Of a DNA stretch of 64,000 nt, positions 34,553 through 45,386 are shown in pieces. The stretch is from Clonostachys chloroleuca (Eukaryota > Ascomycota > Sordariomycetes > Hypocreales > Bionectriaceae). Every line of letters starts with the position of its first letter. Positions within the stretch are counted from its first letter, which is position 1. Position numbers and translations under genes: made by a program. The notes beneath the pieces are model-generated. The model worked only from the letters and a program-made list of their open reading frames with translations, did no database searches and was not told the DNA's origin. Where the stretch lies: contig JBANAY010000004.1 of assembly GCA_037952775.1 (NCBI GenBank), positions 992,001-1,056,000 on the forward strand, written 5' to 3'.

Positions 34553-36355
34553 ATGGCTCACGAGGGCAGCGTTGACACGACGGGCCTTGAGCCTGCCGAC
34601 CCATTAGCAAAGGGCATCCTGCCCACGGCCAAGCAGTCATTCAGGGATCTCTTCGTCTGGAAGCACCGTCTCGTTGTCACAAACGACAACGGCGAGACAA
34701 CATGCTACTGGAAGGAGCCTGAGCGTATCCAGAACCCCATCAGCCTCTTCATGATGCTGGATCTCAAGGGATGGACTTTCTTCCTCGTCGGTCTAGCTGC
34801 CTGGACCGCCGATGCTTTTGATTTCCATGCCCTTTCTATTCAGACCAAGAAGCTGGCTGATTACTACGAGACCTCGAAGACTGCCATCACCACTGCCATC
34901 ACCCTCACCCTCCTCCTCCGTTCAGTTGGTGCCGCCTTCTTTGGTCTTGCTGGTGACAAATGGGGACGAAAGTGGCCCATGGTCTTCAACATGGTTGTTC
35001 TCGGTGTTCTCCAGATCGCTACCATTTACAGCAGCACCTTCTCTCAGTTCCTCGCTGTCCGCAGTCTGTTCGGCCTCTTCATGGGCGGCGTCTACGGTAA
35101 TGCCATTGCCATGGCTCTGGAGGAATGCCCGTAAGTTTGCCCCAACGGAAAAGCCAGCTGGCCAGAACGGCATCAATTGACTTTTTGTCCTTCTTCGTTT
35201 AGTGTCCCAGCTCGTGGCTTGATGTCCGGTATCCTGCAGCAAGGTTACTCTCTCGGTTACGTCTTCGCAGCCTGTGCCAATCTCGGCGTTGGAGGCGACA
35301 AGAACAGTTGGAAAATCGTGTTCTGGATTGCTGGTAAGCTTTTGTCCAATGCAGCCACGCCGTAGTTATGAAGCTAATATCCCCGTTCCCCTCAATTAGC
35401 TGGCATCTCCATTGCCGTCGGTCTCCTCCGAATCGTCTTCCCTGAGTCCAAGCAATTCCTTGAAGCCAAGGCCCATGGCAAGAAGGCAACTTCTCCTGCC
35501 GCTTTCTGGCGAGACTGCAAGGCCATGCTGGCTCGCGAGTGGAAGATGGCCGTGTACACCATCATTCTGATGACCTGGTAAGCTCTTCTTTGTTCTCTAA
35601 GGGGATTAAGTCGGTGTCATTGGCATCTTGAATATACTCCTTGCTTGCAGAACACTAACAACTAGTCCAGGTTCAATTTCTACTCCCACACCAGCCAGGA
35701 CTCGTACACCACCTTCATGCTTACCCAGAAGGCCCTTGGCAACACACCGGCTTCTAGAGCATCCATCATCATGAAGGTCGGCGCGTGTGTCGGCGGAACT
35801 ATCATTGGATACTTAAGTCAGTTCTTCGGCCGTCGCCGCGCCATCATGACTTCCGCAATCATCTCTGGCATCCTCATCCCCGCCTGGATTCTGCCCAAGG
35901 ACGAGGCATCTCTGAGCGCCAGCGGTTTCTTTATGCAATTCTTCGTCCAGGGCGCCTGGGGTGTCATCCCCATCCACCTCAACGAGCTGTCCCCCCAGGC
36001 CTTCCGCTCCTCCTTCCCTGGTGTCACCTACCAGATCGGCAACATGATCTCATCCCCCTCTGCCCAGATCGTCAACGCCATCGCCGAGAAGACCTTCATC
36101 CAGGGCCCCGGTGGCAAGATGGTCGAGGCCTACGGCCCTACCATGGGCGTCGCCACAGCCATCATCGCGCTGGGCATCTTCTTCACCGCCATGTTCGGCC
36201 CCGAGAGGTGCGGCAGGGTCTTCGACCAGAGAATCGCAGGCGAGGTCACCGATTCTTCCGACTCCAATGGCAAGGTCGTCGACGAGGAGAAGGCAAGCGT
36301 CGAGATGGCATCCAGACGGGTATCTGCTGCCGAGCCAACCCACAAGGAGGGTTAG
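34553..36355 (+). CDS. JEN1-type monocarboxylate/proton symporter (MFS, SHS family)
   Basis: Four exons: 34553-35130, 35203-35333, 35400-35577, 35671-36355, with introns of 72, 66 and 93 bp; 523 residues. The first true ATG is at 34553 (MAHEGSVDT); the frame extends upstream only through a TTG. The third splice rebuilds NFYSHTSQDSYTT (about residues 298-310), which fits the Jen1 signature N-xx-(S/T)-H-x-(S/T)-Q-D-xxx-T. Other MFS landmarks are GLAGDKWGRKWPM and the AVRSLFGLFMGGVYG helix, with about 12 membrane segments expected. Jen1 proteins import lactate, pyruvate or related carboxylates across the plasma membrane. The hydrophilic tail (SSDSNGKVVDEEKASVEM) could be a regulatory region. The yeast gene is glucose-repressed; the long upstream region here could hold comparable control. 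Confidence 0.93.
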
Positions 36356-37201
36356 TTATATGCATCGTTGGAGGTTATTCAAACAAGGTTCTTTATATAG
36401 AGAGGTCCTCTTAGTAAGGCCGTAGGTATCCTCACAAGCAAGACTGGCACTTGGTATCCAACAAATGCATCGGCCCGAATACCGTGACATGATGCTACAT
36501 GTGAATCGCGACAGTGTGCCCCTTTCTTATCTTCCGCTTGCAGTTTTGCTTGAAGACCTTATTCTTATGTTCTTACAGAGGAGAAGCGGAAGAGAGCATA
36601 TGAGATTAGGATGGCCTCGACGCGAGAATGCCGTCTCGATGCGAGAGCATATTGTCCGCAATATTTCCGATTGGCAGGATATGAGCATCATACAGATACT
36701 AACCATTCAAAGAAAAGGATTAGATCAATACAGGGAGGCAACATCATCCGAGAGGCGGTGAACAAATACAAAAGTTATATGAGATAGTATACTCCCATCT
36801 GTTTCAAGTGCCTATTTCACCCTCACCAAATTACCCATCCTGCCCACTATATCATCATTACAAGAGAAGAAATTCTATCCAGATCATTTCCCTTGAGAAT
36901 AAGTGCCTGGCCCAGGGCGAATTCTGTTTATCAATACATGATCCAAGACAGAGTCTTGGCAAGATCGAGCTCTGCTCCGCTAATAACGCTGCATTCGCTT
37001 CGGATTTAGCCCAAGCTGGGAACGATGCAAGGCTTTGCCTGGCTTCGTCTGGAATCCACCTTATATTCGGAAAATACCATCTCCAGACCAGTTTCTGGGT
37101 GCTTTGGGACTCTTGAAAATCACCCCATATCCGAGCCAGGAAAAGTGGCGGGAATGGTGAAGTTGCGACTCTTAATGTCATGCTCTCTTCACGTCCACTC
37201 T
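36356..37201. other. Intergenic between convergent transporter and regulator
   Basis: 3' flanks of the JEN1-like and Zn2Cys6 genes. No coding sequence or repeat was recognised. Confidence 0.5.
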
Positions 37202-39416
37202 CTACGGGCTCTTCCATTGCTTCTGGAGATCGCTAATTAATGAAAGACCAGGAAATTTGTGACTCTCAATTGTTTTCTCGAGCAGTTGCACCAACGCAGC
37301 TCGCCTCGTAGTCGACTGCATGCAAAGCCCAGCTAGCTTTCAGTCAGCAACCATCGTTTAATACAAAAGCGATTGGTACCCACCAGTATAGAGTGCTTGT
37401 ATATTTACAAAGGCGAGCGGCATATCAGTCGTCTCTTGGCTGGCAATACCGCATATGGTGTTGACGCTTTGATCCAACTGTCTCTGGCGGGCTCTGTATA
37501 CTTCGAGCCCACCCGCGTTGGGCATATGCAACAGCAGAATGATGAGAGCTAAGTTATACATCTGTACAGCCCCTGCATGGGAAGGAGGATGGATCCAGAT
37601 CGGGGGAAAGGTGATGGCCTGGCTTGCTTGAGCTGGCTCGGACGAGGAATCTTTGGCCGACGTGTTAGTGGCCATGTTGGCAACACTGCTGGCTGCAGAA
37701 TTCTGGTAACCATTAAACGGCTTGTGCGATACAATGGGGCGGAATGATCTCGGAAGTAGTGAGTCCCACGCGCGAAGGGCTTCCCTTAGTTTGTGTCCCT
37801 GTTCGATTCTCTGTTGGATGTCAATCAGAGGCGATTCGGGGTCTACTCCGGCATACTGAACCACTTTGGCGGCGATGTAGACTATCCGTGTTGCGTACTC
37901 ATCGGGTGTGAGCTGTTGGAGACTCCTCCTCGGACACCAGATGGTCATAGTAGGACGCCCAGCCCTCAGTGCCGCCCACATGTCCTGGCGAAGCCACGCC
38001 CACCAGACCGCCTGGCGGAGCCCATCGGTAGACTCCCCATCATTATCTTGGCAGCGCTGGATCCAAAAGCCTCCCCTTAGGTGACGGTCCCAGTCGCTGT
38101 TGTTGGCAGGCCCTGTGGATTCAAACATCTCGTAGGTGCTGATCATGATGGCTGTCGCTAGGATCTCATGTGAGTCCGCATACGACTGATAAGACAGAGT
38201 CTGGGATAGATATCGCAGTGTTTCATAGTAATACTGCTTAGCGACCCGAGCCGGTTTCGAAAGGGGAAATGATTTTGGATCAGACTCGTTGGGGTCACTG
38301 CTGCTTAAAATCGAGTGCCCCTCAGATTCCGGTGGATTTTCAATGTCTAATGAAATATGCCTCGCAGATACTGCGAGTATTGACTTGAGGAGGCCAACGT
38401 TTCGAGTAGCCAGATGAGGCACGAGGTTGGTGAAATGGCGAGCGGGGTCAAAGAGGTCGAGAAGAGGGCCAATGTATTCGACATAGTGTCGCATATAGAA
38501 GAGATCGTCACCTTCAATTGGGATAGGAGTAGGGGTATTCCAACTCGGAGCTGTTTCATTGGTAGTCTCGCTTGGCCCCGTCACGATGCCATAGTAAAGG
38601 TCATTTCCCATGGCAAGGCCATCGTGGCTTTGTCGTCGGGACAGGGATGCCTTATCAAAGTCCCAGCGGTAAGCATCGCTCGCGACGTCATTGTGCCGCT
38701 GAATGTTAGTTAGAGCGTCTTGTGCTAATAGATCAAACCACTCGAACGCTGTGGTATTGTTTGGCCAGGCAGAAGCTTCGCCTGGAGAGAGAAGAGGTGC
38801 AATTGATGGCGCCGAGGCATCAGGGGGAGTACCGGCTCAGCTCCAACTGGCACGTCGAACAGCCCTGTGTGAGTGACTGCTGATGGGGACTGTGTATTGA
38901 GAACTGCTTGTGGGGACTTGGAGAACGTAACGACAGGAGGTGACTGTATAGTGATAACTGCCTGTGGAGATTTGATGCAATGAACAGTCGACGGGCTTGT
39001 CGTTGAGCTTGCTCTGGCCTCTCCAGGCTCTCCCACTGGCTCGGGAAGTCTGTCTATCTCAACCGAGGTTTTCGGCCGAGATGCTATTGAATCCGCCGAG
39101 GGGGTTGTATTCTCCAAGGACGAAGAGCGTAGACACTCCCTGTCAGACTTGGTACATTGCCCGCATCGAGGCAGCTTTTCATCACACTTGATTCGCCTCT
39201 TACGACAGGTTAAGCTGCACCCCACAAAGTCATGTATAAGTTAACGGCGGTTCCACTTCTCCACGATTTCAAGCTTCTCAACATGGCATAAGAGCAAAGG
39301 GGAAGGATCTGGGAAAGCCATCTACTACACAGTACTCACCAGCCAGTGGAAGTCCTCAACCCTCTTGCACGCGAGGGACGGACCCGACGGGGTCTGGAGA
39401 CACCCTGTGTTGCCAT
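37202..39416 (-). CDS. Zn2Cys6 transcription factor (fungal-specific domain), one frameshift
   Basis: Three exons: 39416-39340, 39214-37384 and 37332-37202, with introns of 125 and 51 bp. The first exon (MATQGVSRPRRVRPS...TSTG) splices within the zinc cluster, restoring GCLTCRKRRIKCDEKLPRCGQC and the sixth Cys, C-x2-C-x6-C-x6-C-x2-C-x6-C at about residues 26-53. A Ser/Pro-rich linker and a fungal_trans_2-type regulatory domain follow (AFEWFDLLAQDAL, RHYVEYIGPLLDLFDP, ILATAIMISTYEMFE, VWWAWLRQDMWAAL). The last exon supplies the family ending, AGLCMQSTTRRAALVQLLEK. The frame breaks at a C5 run (G5 at 38823-38827): PVLP in one frame, PDASAPSIAPLLSPG in the next. One extra C gives PVLPPDASAP and 679 residues, and makes the following intron phase correct. 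It is likely a nuclear DNA-binding regulator; targets are unknown. Confidence 0.9.
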
Positions 39417-41004
39417 GGAGCCCTCGTTTCGATACACACTTGGTCGAGGCAAGACACGGTAAGGAGACCTCCTCGAATTTAGAAGATCTTCTCATAAAGT
39501 CCAAGAAGATTTGGCAGGAGAGAGGATGCAAGCCATGCAAGCGAGAAGTCCCAACTTAGCAGCGAGAGAGTAGTGACATTGACCAATGAGGCCAATTAGC
39601 GAATGGCACCGTCTCGAGGCAGCACGCGAGTCGAGGCGAGATGCATCCAATCCTTCTTGGGCAGGCGGCCCCAGTTTATTCCATTGTCTCCATCCCAATC
39701 ACACTCCCCACACTCCGTTAATTGCAGAGAGAGATGACCATCCCGCGGCAATCCCCTGAGACCCAAACAATGAAGGCCCGCTAATTGTGACGTGCCAAGA
39801 GGAGAGAGGAGGAAAGACAGGCGGGCGGCTGCGAGTTCATCGATAACCAGAGCAGGTGAAGAACACCCGTTGCTGTCAAGGCGGACAAACGTCTGTCTGT
39901 CGCATTAGCCAGCGACTTTCCTTAATAGGTGGCATAGAACTTGTTGATTGGGTGCCGAAACTCGAGTAGTCCATCACCCCAGTCCTCTCATTCGCAGATC
40001 AGACTTGGCTGAACCCGAGCCAAGTGGCCAACCTTGACCGATTTGCCGAGCGCGGGAGTTGTGCAGAGGCTGAAGTGTCAAGCAAAGGTTTCGGAAAACA
40101 CGGGAAAGTATTGAACTTTAATATTTGGCTTGTGCAACGAGCATTACCTCTTTAGTTGACGGTTATTTCCCCAAACTATAGGATCGAGGAAGTGACGGCT
40201 GAGCAATACCTTCTTTATCGTGGGCGAAGGATGGAAGCACTAGACGTGGGACCTACGCAGCTGCCAGCTATATAGGTACATATTATGATTGGCACCAGGT
40301 TATTTATTGCTCAAACCCAAAAATCAAGTTCGAGTAGATTCTTCTAGAAATCGATTGGACTCCAGGTTTCATCCGCCAAGTGTTTTCTCGGTTTCTTTGC
40401 AAACCCACGGAAACTGCTCAGCAATCCCTGGCAGCTATGAGGCCAAACATGCATTGCCAAATAGCAAAATCAGTGTCGGGTATCTAAGAATCAACCATAG
40501 CCTCGCAAGTGGGTGAAATAAAACATGGCACATCGAGATAGTTCAGCACTGAAATTCAACACAATATCACGATGAATAACCTAGTACTGAATACAATATC
40601 GAGCTAGATATTATAGAATAGTTTATCATTCTCTTATTATTCTCTTCTTATTGTGTTTAGTTAAAAAACGAGGTCCCTGTCTCACGCGGGAAAAGCTTTG
40701 GTGTGCCGCGTTTTATTTCACCCACTTGCCTCGCTACTGGCTACAGGCATGGCGGGAGCTTGGGCCACCCGAGTTAGCGCTACCCCCACCTATTACTGGC
40801 TGCAGGGCCGAAGGCTACCAAATACCTGCTGAGCCAAGCTTCCAAACCTCACGTCACATCAGTGCTCCAGTACACCACAGTTTGCTTCCAGTCTCCAAGC
40901 AGCACAACTAGAACGCAGCCGAAAGCTCTTGGACGTCTTGATACCCTCGATCCTACAACCCCCGATCTGCCCCGCCCCGCCCAGCCCTCTGGGACCGCGG
41001 CATC
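39417..41004. other. Intergenic upstream of GTR1, holds a MITE-like element
   Basis: Divergent promoter region of the Zn2Cys6 factor and GTR1. The only structure seen is the inverted-repeat element at 40500-40734. Confidence 0.55.
40500..40734. mobile_element. MITE-like element with 33-bp terminal inverted repeats and TA flanks
   Basis: The left arm 40500-40532 and right arm 40702-40734 are reverse complements at 28 of 33 positions, including an unbroken 20-base match beginning GCAAGTGGGTGAAAT. TA flanks both ends (40498-40499, 40735-40736), the target site of Tc1/mariner-type elements. The 235-bp AT-rich body has no ORF. Two of the mismatches are C/T-G/A transitions, as repeat-induced point mutation would leave. 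It ends about 270 bp before the GTR1 start codon, so it may lie in that promoter. Confidence 0.75.
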
Positions 41005-42116
41005 ATGGCTACCTACACTGAGAATAACCTGGCTGAGCCATCCGCTCTGCCTGCCGAAGTCCGCAACGAGGTCAAGAAGCCCAAGAAGAAGAAGGTTCTC
41101 CTTATGGGGAAGTCTGGTTCGGGAAAGTCCAGCATGCGTAGCATCATCTTCAGCAACTATATTGCCCGAGATACTCGTCGCCTGTCCGTCTGCCAAGAAT
41201 CTGCCCCTCCTCCACAGCTGTGCGTATACTGACAGCTGAGAATAGAGGTGCAACTATCGATATCGATCTCTCCCATGTCAAGTTCCTAGGCAACCTTACA
41301 CTCAACCTATGGGACTGCGGCGGGCAGGAAGCATTCATGGAGAACTACCTTTCCCAGCAGCGCGTCCACGTATTCTCCAATGTCGGAGTCCTCATTTACG
41401 TTTTCGATATCGAGTCCCGCGACGTCGAACGAGATCTCGCAACATATGTGGCCATCCTCTCGGCCCTCCTCCAGTACTCCCCAGGCGCCAGAATATACAT
41501 CCTCATCCATAAGATGGACCTCGTGGTCCCTACGGCCCGCGAGGCCATGTACGAAGAGCGCGTCCGCATCGTCCGCCAGAAGACCACCGAGCACTCCAAT
41601 AACGACATCGACCTCATGCCCTTCGCCACCAGCATCTGGGACCAGAGCCTCTACAAAGCCTGGGCCTCCATAATCCACGACCTGGTCCCCAACCTCTCCG
41701 TCATAGAACGTAACCTCGCCAACCTCGGCATGGCCATCGAGGCCGAGGAGCTACTCCTCTTCGAACGCACGTCCTTCCTGGCCGTCTCCTGCTGGACCTC
41801 ACCCGAGGGCCAGCACAACCCCACCGAGGATCGTCTCGAGCGCATGTCCAACATCATGAAGCACTTCAAGCAGAGCATCTCCCGCTTCACGGGCACCCCG
41901 CGCAACGCCGAGCAGTTCATCCGCATGGAGCACAAAGCCGGGATGCGCTTCAGTCTATTTATCCTCAAGTTCACCACAAACACCTACCTCATGGTCGTCC
42001 TCCCACCCGGCGAGGCCCGCTTCAACGCGGCTATGTTGAATTGCCAGATCGCCATTCAGCACTTCAAGTTCCTTGATGTACCAAGCGCACTGCCGCCGTC
42101 TTCGACTATCGCCTAA
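41005..42116 (+). CDS. gtr1: Rag-family GTPase Gtr1 (RagA/B type)
   Basis: Two exons, 41005-41183 and 41246-42116, with a 62-bp intron; 349 residues. The splice joins [10 protein letters not shown] to [16 protein letters not shown], the conserved Gtr1 sequence. GTP-binding motifs are the P-loop GKSGSGKSS (about 35-43), [13 protein letters not shown] (switch II) and HKMDLV (base recognition). The C-terminal half ([30 protein letters not shown]) is the roadblock-like dimer domain. Gtr1 pairs with Gtr2 on the vacuole and signals amino-acid supply to TORC1. The N terminus ([15 protein letters not shown]) starts the G domain close to the ATG, as usual. The gene is intact. Confidence 0.95.
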
Positions 42117-42529
42117 GTCTGGACGGCATTTCTTCATTCTTGATTTTTAAAAAAAGAACTCTACTGGGAAGGATAAGACGATATCAACGAATCTTAGCAA
42201 TGTGTTTGGGATTAGAGATACCATATGGTTGTTACGTAGAGATTCTGGCGTCACGAACGGACCTCGCTGTGGGGTTTTGGCGTAGGGTGTTTTTGATTTA
42301 CCCTTTTTACTCTTTTTTTCTTCTTGTTGTTTGACTCTACATCTTTTCGCGTATTCTAATTAGAATAAGAAAGGTTGGTGGCAAAGATTATCTCTTGGAT
42401 GGCTTGTCAGGGCTTCCTAGCCTGCCCTGACCCCAGTACCACATCGCCCAATTTGAAGAACTCCATGAATATGGTGTAAACGTGACGTAGAGTAACCTTC
42501 TTGTAACGAGATTCATACACAGCAAGAAA
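42117..42529. other. Intergenic between convergent GTR1 and SHP1
   Basis: 3' flanks; T-rich near 42300-42340. No other feature. Confidence 0.5.
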
Positions 42530-43899
42530 CTATTTCCACTTCACCACAGCAGTGCCTCCTTTCTTGAACTCTGCCATGTCTCCTAGGACAAGGCTCTTGT
42601 CAGTGTGCTCCTTGTTTGGGAAGGTGGTAGCCAACACCCAAGGACGAGTTCGCGTATCAGCAGAGGCTCCCTGGATGAACTGATACAGGTCCCCAATAGT
42701 TTGTGTGGTGTTGAAGCGAGCTGGCAGTCGTGTTCCATCTGGCAATTGGATGCGGATGCTGACTGTAGGCTGGGAGCTGTCGACATCTGCTGCTGGTGCC
42801 GTTGAAGCTGGAGCGGCGGGGGCTTCGCTGGAGACCACTTCTGCGATGGAGCTCGAGGCCTCGTTTCCATCACCAGGAACTGGGCTGCCCAATCGACGGC
42901 CAGAGCCGCCGAATGGCTTGTACTTCTTGGGAGGGGCCTGGTAGGGGGTTTCGTGTTGTTGGAGCTTCACGTCGACGGGGGCGTTGTGTGAGACGTTCAT
43001 CAGATGAAGAGGTGCCCTACCTTGCCTGATCATCTGGAGGTCCGCCATGTTAGCCGGGTCGTCAAACCGGCGCAGTTCGCCATCGTCAATGCTGAATCCG
43101 TCCTGCCAAATATGCAGCACACGCTCCTGGGGCTCTGCATTCGCTGACTGAGATGGACCGAGAGGATCGGGGATGCTTCGGCTCTCGACTCCCTCACCTC
43201 CAAGCGTCACACCGGTTCCACGGAAGAAGGAGCTTTGCGAAGGTCCAGCATCTGACGAGGGATCCGGGCGAGTGGAGTTTCTGCTTCAGGTTAGAATTTT
43301 TCATCTCAATCAAGCTATTTGGTATCATGTTATAAACGTACTTCTTCGCTTTGGCCAAAATGTCGTTGATTAGCTTCTTGGATCCTCCCTCCTGCTTAGG
43401 ATCCTGAACGGCTAAACCGGACTTTTCGCCGCCAGCAAACAAATTGCCACGTCCATCATCATCGTCGTCGTCATCGAAATCTTCGTCGCTATCGTCGTCA
43501 TGATCGTCATGTTGGTGGTGTGAGCTGCCAAGAGAACCGAGCGTCGCAATGCCTTTCTTTTTGGGCTGGGCTATGGGTTTTTGGGCCGGATTGGTGGTGG
43601 CGTCTTGAGGGGCTGGGCGGCCATCGAGGGTGCGAGGGCCGGTGTAGTTGTGGATGGTTGGTTCTGCTGTTGACCCGCGCTGGCGTTCGGCTCTTCCCTC
43701 GTCCTCGTCCTGGTAGTAGGAGTTGCAGGCAGTCATAATGTCCCAGCTATGAGCTCCGAGATACTGAACCGCCTATTGAATCGGCATGTCAAAATAAGAA
43801 TGTTGAAAAGGCGTAAATAGAACATACCTGTTCGGGGGTTGCGCCAGTCATTTCCACGAACTGGGCAACTTGCTGCTCGCGGTCCTCTTGGTCAGCCAT
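42530..43899 (-). CDS. shp1: Cdc48/p97 adaptor SHP1/p47 (UBA, SEP, UBX domains)
   Basis: Three exons, 43899-43828, 43772-43342 and 43280-42530, with introns of 55 and 61 bp; 417 residues. The N terminus (MADQEDREQQVAQFVEMTG ... AVQYLGAHSWDIMTACNSYY) is a UBA domain split by the first intron. A low-complexity acidic tract follows (DEDFDDDDDDDGRGNLFAGGEKSGL), with the conserved GRGNLFAGGEKSGL-like motif. The SEP domain is seen in VLHIWQDGFSIDDGELRRFDDP and the C-terminal UBX domain in SIRIQLPDGTRLPARFN and ATTFPNKEHTD. The protein links ubiquitinated cargo to Cdc48 in membrane fusion, protein phosphatase 1 assembly and degradation. No frame break was found. Confidence 0.95.
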
Positions 43900-44503
43900 G
43901 ATGGCAATGGGAAAACGGAGCAAGAAATGGCGTTAGGCTAGGTGATATAGTAGAGGACTGTTGGGCCAAAAGGGTAGCGATTGTTGAACTCAAAAGATAC
44001 AACAGTGCAGAGACACTTGTTGCATTCGAGGTGAAGAATGCGGAAGACCACCTAGCCATGAACCTCAAGCTTCAAGTTAGCGGCAGGCAGCAACAGGCAA
44101 CTCCGATTCACGTCACTGGCAAGCTCTAACGGAGGTGGTGCCAGGGCCTGGAGGCTTCGGTGGAGCCTCCAAGCATGGCGGGCGGAAAATACCCCACCGG
44201 AAGAGCAATCCACCGTCGCCGACGACTTGCATTGAGAGAGCCCTGTTTCTAAAGCGTTAGCTCGGATCAGTGATCCACCGGGGCCGACCCATCCGCTGAC
44301 ATAATCATAACGCATGGGCGGGAGAAGCTCGCTCGCCTGTACATACCAAGGTCTCTCCGCAAGTCGGTGCGTTTAGACGAGACGGGACGAGACGAGCATC
44401 GCGAAGCTTTCTACGACGATACAGGCTCTCGAGTCGTCAACGGAGGAGCCAGGCTTCCGATTTATATTCCAGTCTTTCCCACTTGCAAAGTCACATACCC
44501 GCC
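43900..44503. other. Divergent promoter of SHP1 and MIM1
   Basis: No gene or repeat recognised. A short ORF at 44052-44315 has no domain. Confidence 0.5.
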
Positions 44504-44938
44504 ATGGTGTTGGATGAGCCCACGAATCCCCTTGCCGAGTCTGGCGTCACGATGCATTCCGACAGCGAGCAGTATGGCGAAGAGCTCTCTGGCTCACCTG
44601 GATCCTCGGGCTCGCCAGTTATTCTCTACCAGCCCCCCACAGTTTGGTCGCTACTGCGAGGCGCCGCCATTAACCTGGTACTACCATTCATTAATGGCAT
44701 GATGCTTGGATTCGGCGAGCTGTTTGCTCATGAGGCTGCTTTCCGTCTGGGATGGGGTGGTACAAAGGTAGGATTCTTCTGAAGCTTCACAATCGCACCC
44801 GGTAATTAGATATGCTAACTTGGAGCTCAGGTTTTCCCCCTGTCCAGAAGAAGAGCTCATCCCATCGGCCCCGGCATCGAAATTCAAGAACCACGGCGAG
44901 GCGGTCGGAAATTGGAGGATTTTGCTAGCCTAGACTAG
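44504..44938 (+). CDS. mim1: Mitochondrial outer-membrane import protein MIM1 (TOM13)
   Basis: Two exons, 44504-44767 and 44831-44938, with a 63-bp intron; 123 residues. The ATG at 44504 (MVLDEPTNPLAES) is the first ATG in this frame. The core is the single membrane segment LRGAAINLVLPFINGMMLGFG followed by ELFAHEAAFRLGWGGTK, the conserved Mim1 block; after the splice it continues VFPLSRRRAHPIGPGIE. Mim1 inserts alpha-helical proteins and helps assemble the TOM complex in the mitochondrial outer membrane. The N terminus is Ser/Glu-rich and poorly conserved. It lies directly upstream of OXA1, the inner-membrane insertase, on the same strand. Confidence 0.9.
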
Positions 44939-45386
44939 TTTTCGCAGCCTGCTCTTCAATAGCAACATATAATATGCCACCCCAGAATTCGTTCTCAGGC
45001 ATCGACATATCAAAAAGACCAGCCAGAAGCATGTTTACAAGGATCAATAGCAGGGTCATCGGTTGTCGGTTGGGACATGCCACAGCATCTGTACATAGTA
45101 TATCGCCTACATCTAGACTTGGTGGTGGATTTGCACCCCCAAAACAAAATCTCCAACAGATCAAAGTGCTCAAATATCTAATTAACTATACTTCCATTAC
45201 TTTCCTTCACTCGAAACAGGATTTCGCCGTTATGCCTACTGCCCGCACTTCATTAGGACCCTTCTTCAACAGGTTTAGCCAAAAGTGGGGCCCCGGTGTT
45301 CCAATCGCGCGCTGAATAAAAAATATCCCCAATCTTCTGTTCCCTTTGAGAACATCCCATAGAATCTTCAGCAAGGGGCCGCCACC
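44939..45386. other. Intergenic between MIM1 and OXA1
   Basis: 3' flank of MIM1 with a PUF-type motif (45090-45097) and the OXA1 promoter. Nothing else was recognised. Confidence 0.5.
45090..45097 (+). promoter_or_regulatory. PUF-type 3' UTR motif (TGTACATA) after MIM1
   Basis: Matches the UGUANAUA core bound by PUF-family RNA-binding proteins, about 150 bases after the MIM1 stop codon. The 3' UTR itself is not known; the same motif also occurs at 44338-44345 upstream of MIM1, so chance is possible. Confidence 0.3.
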
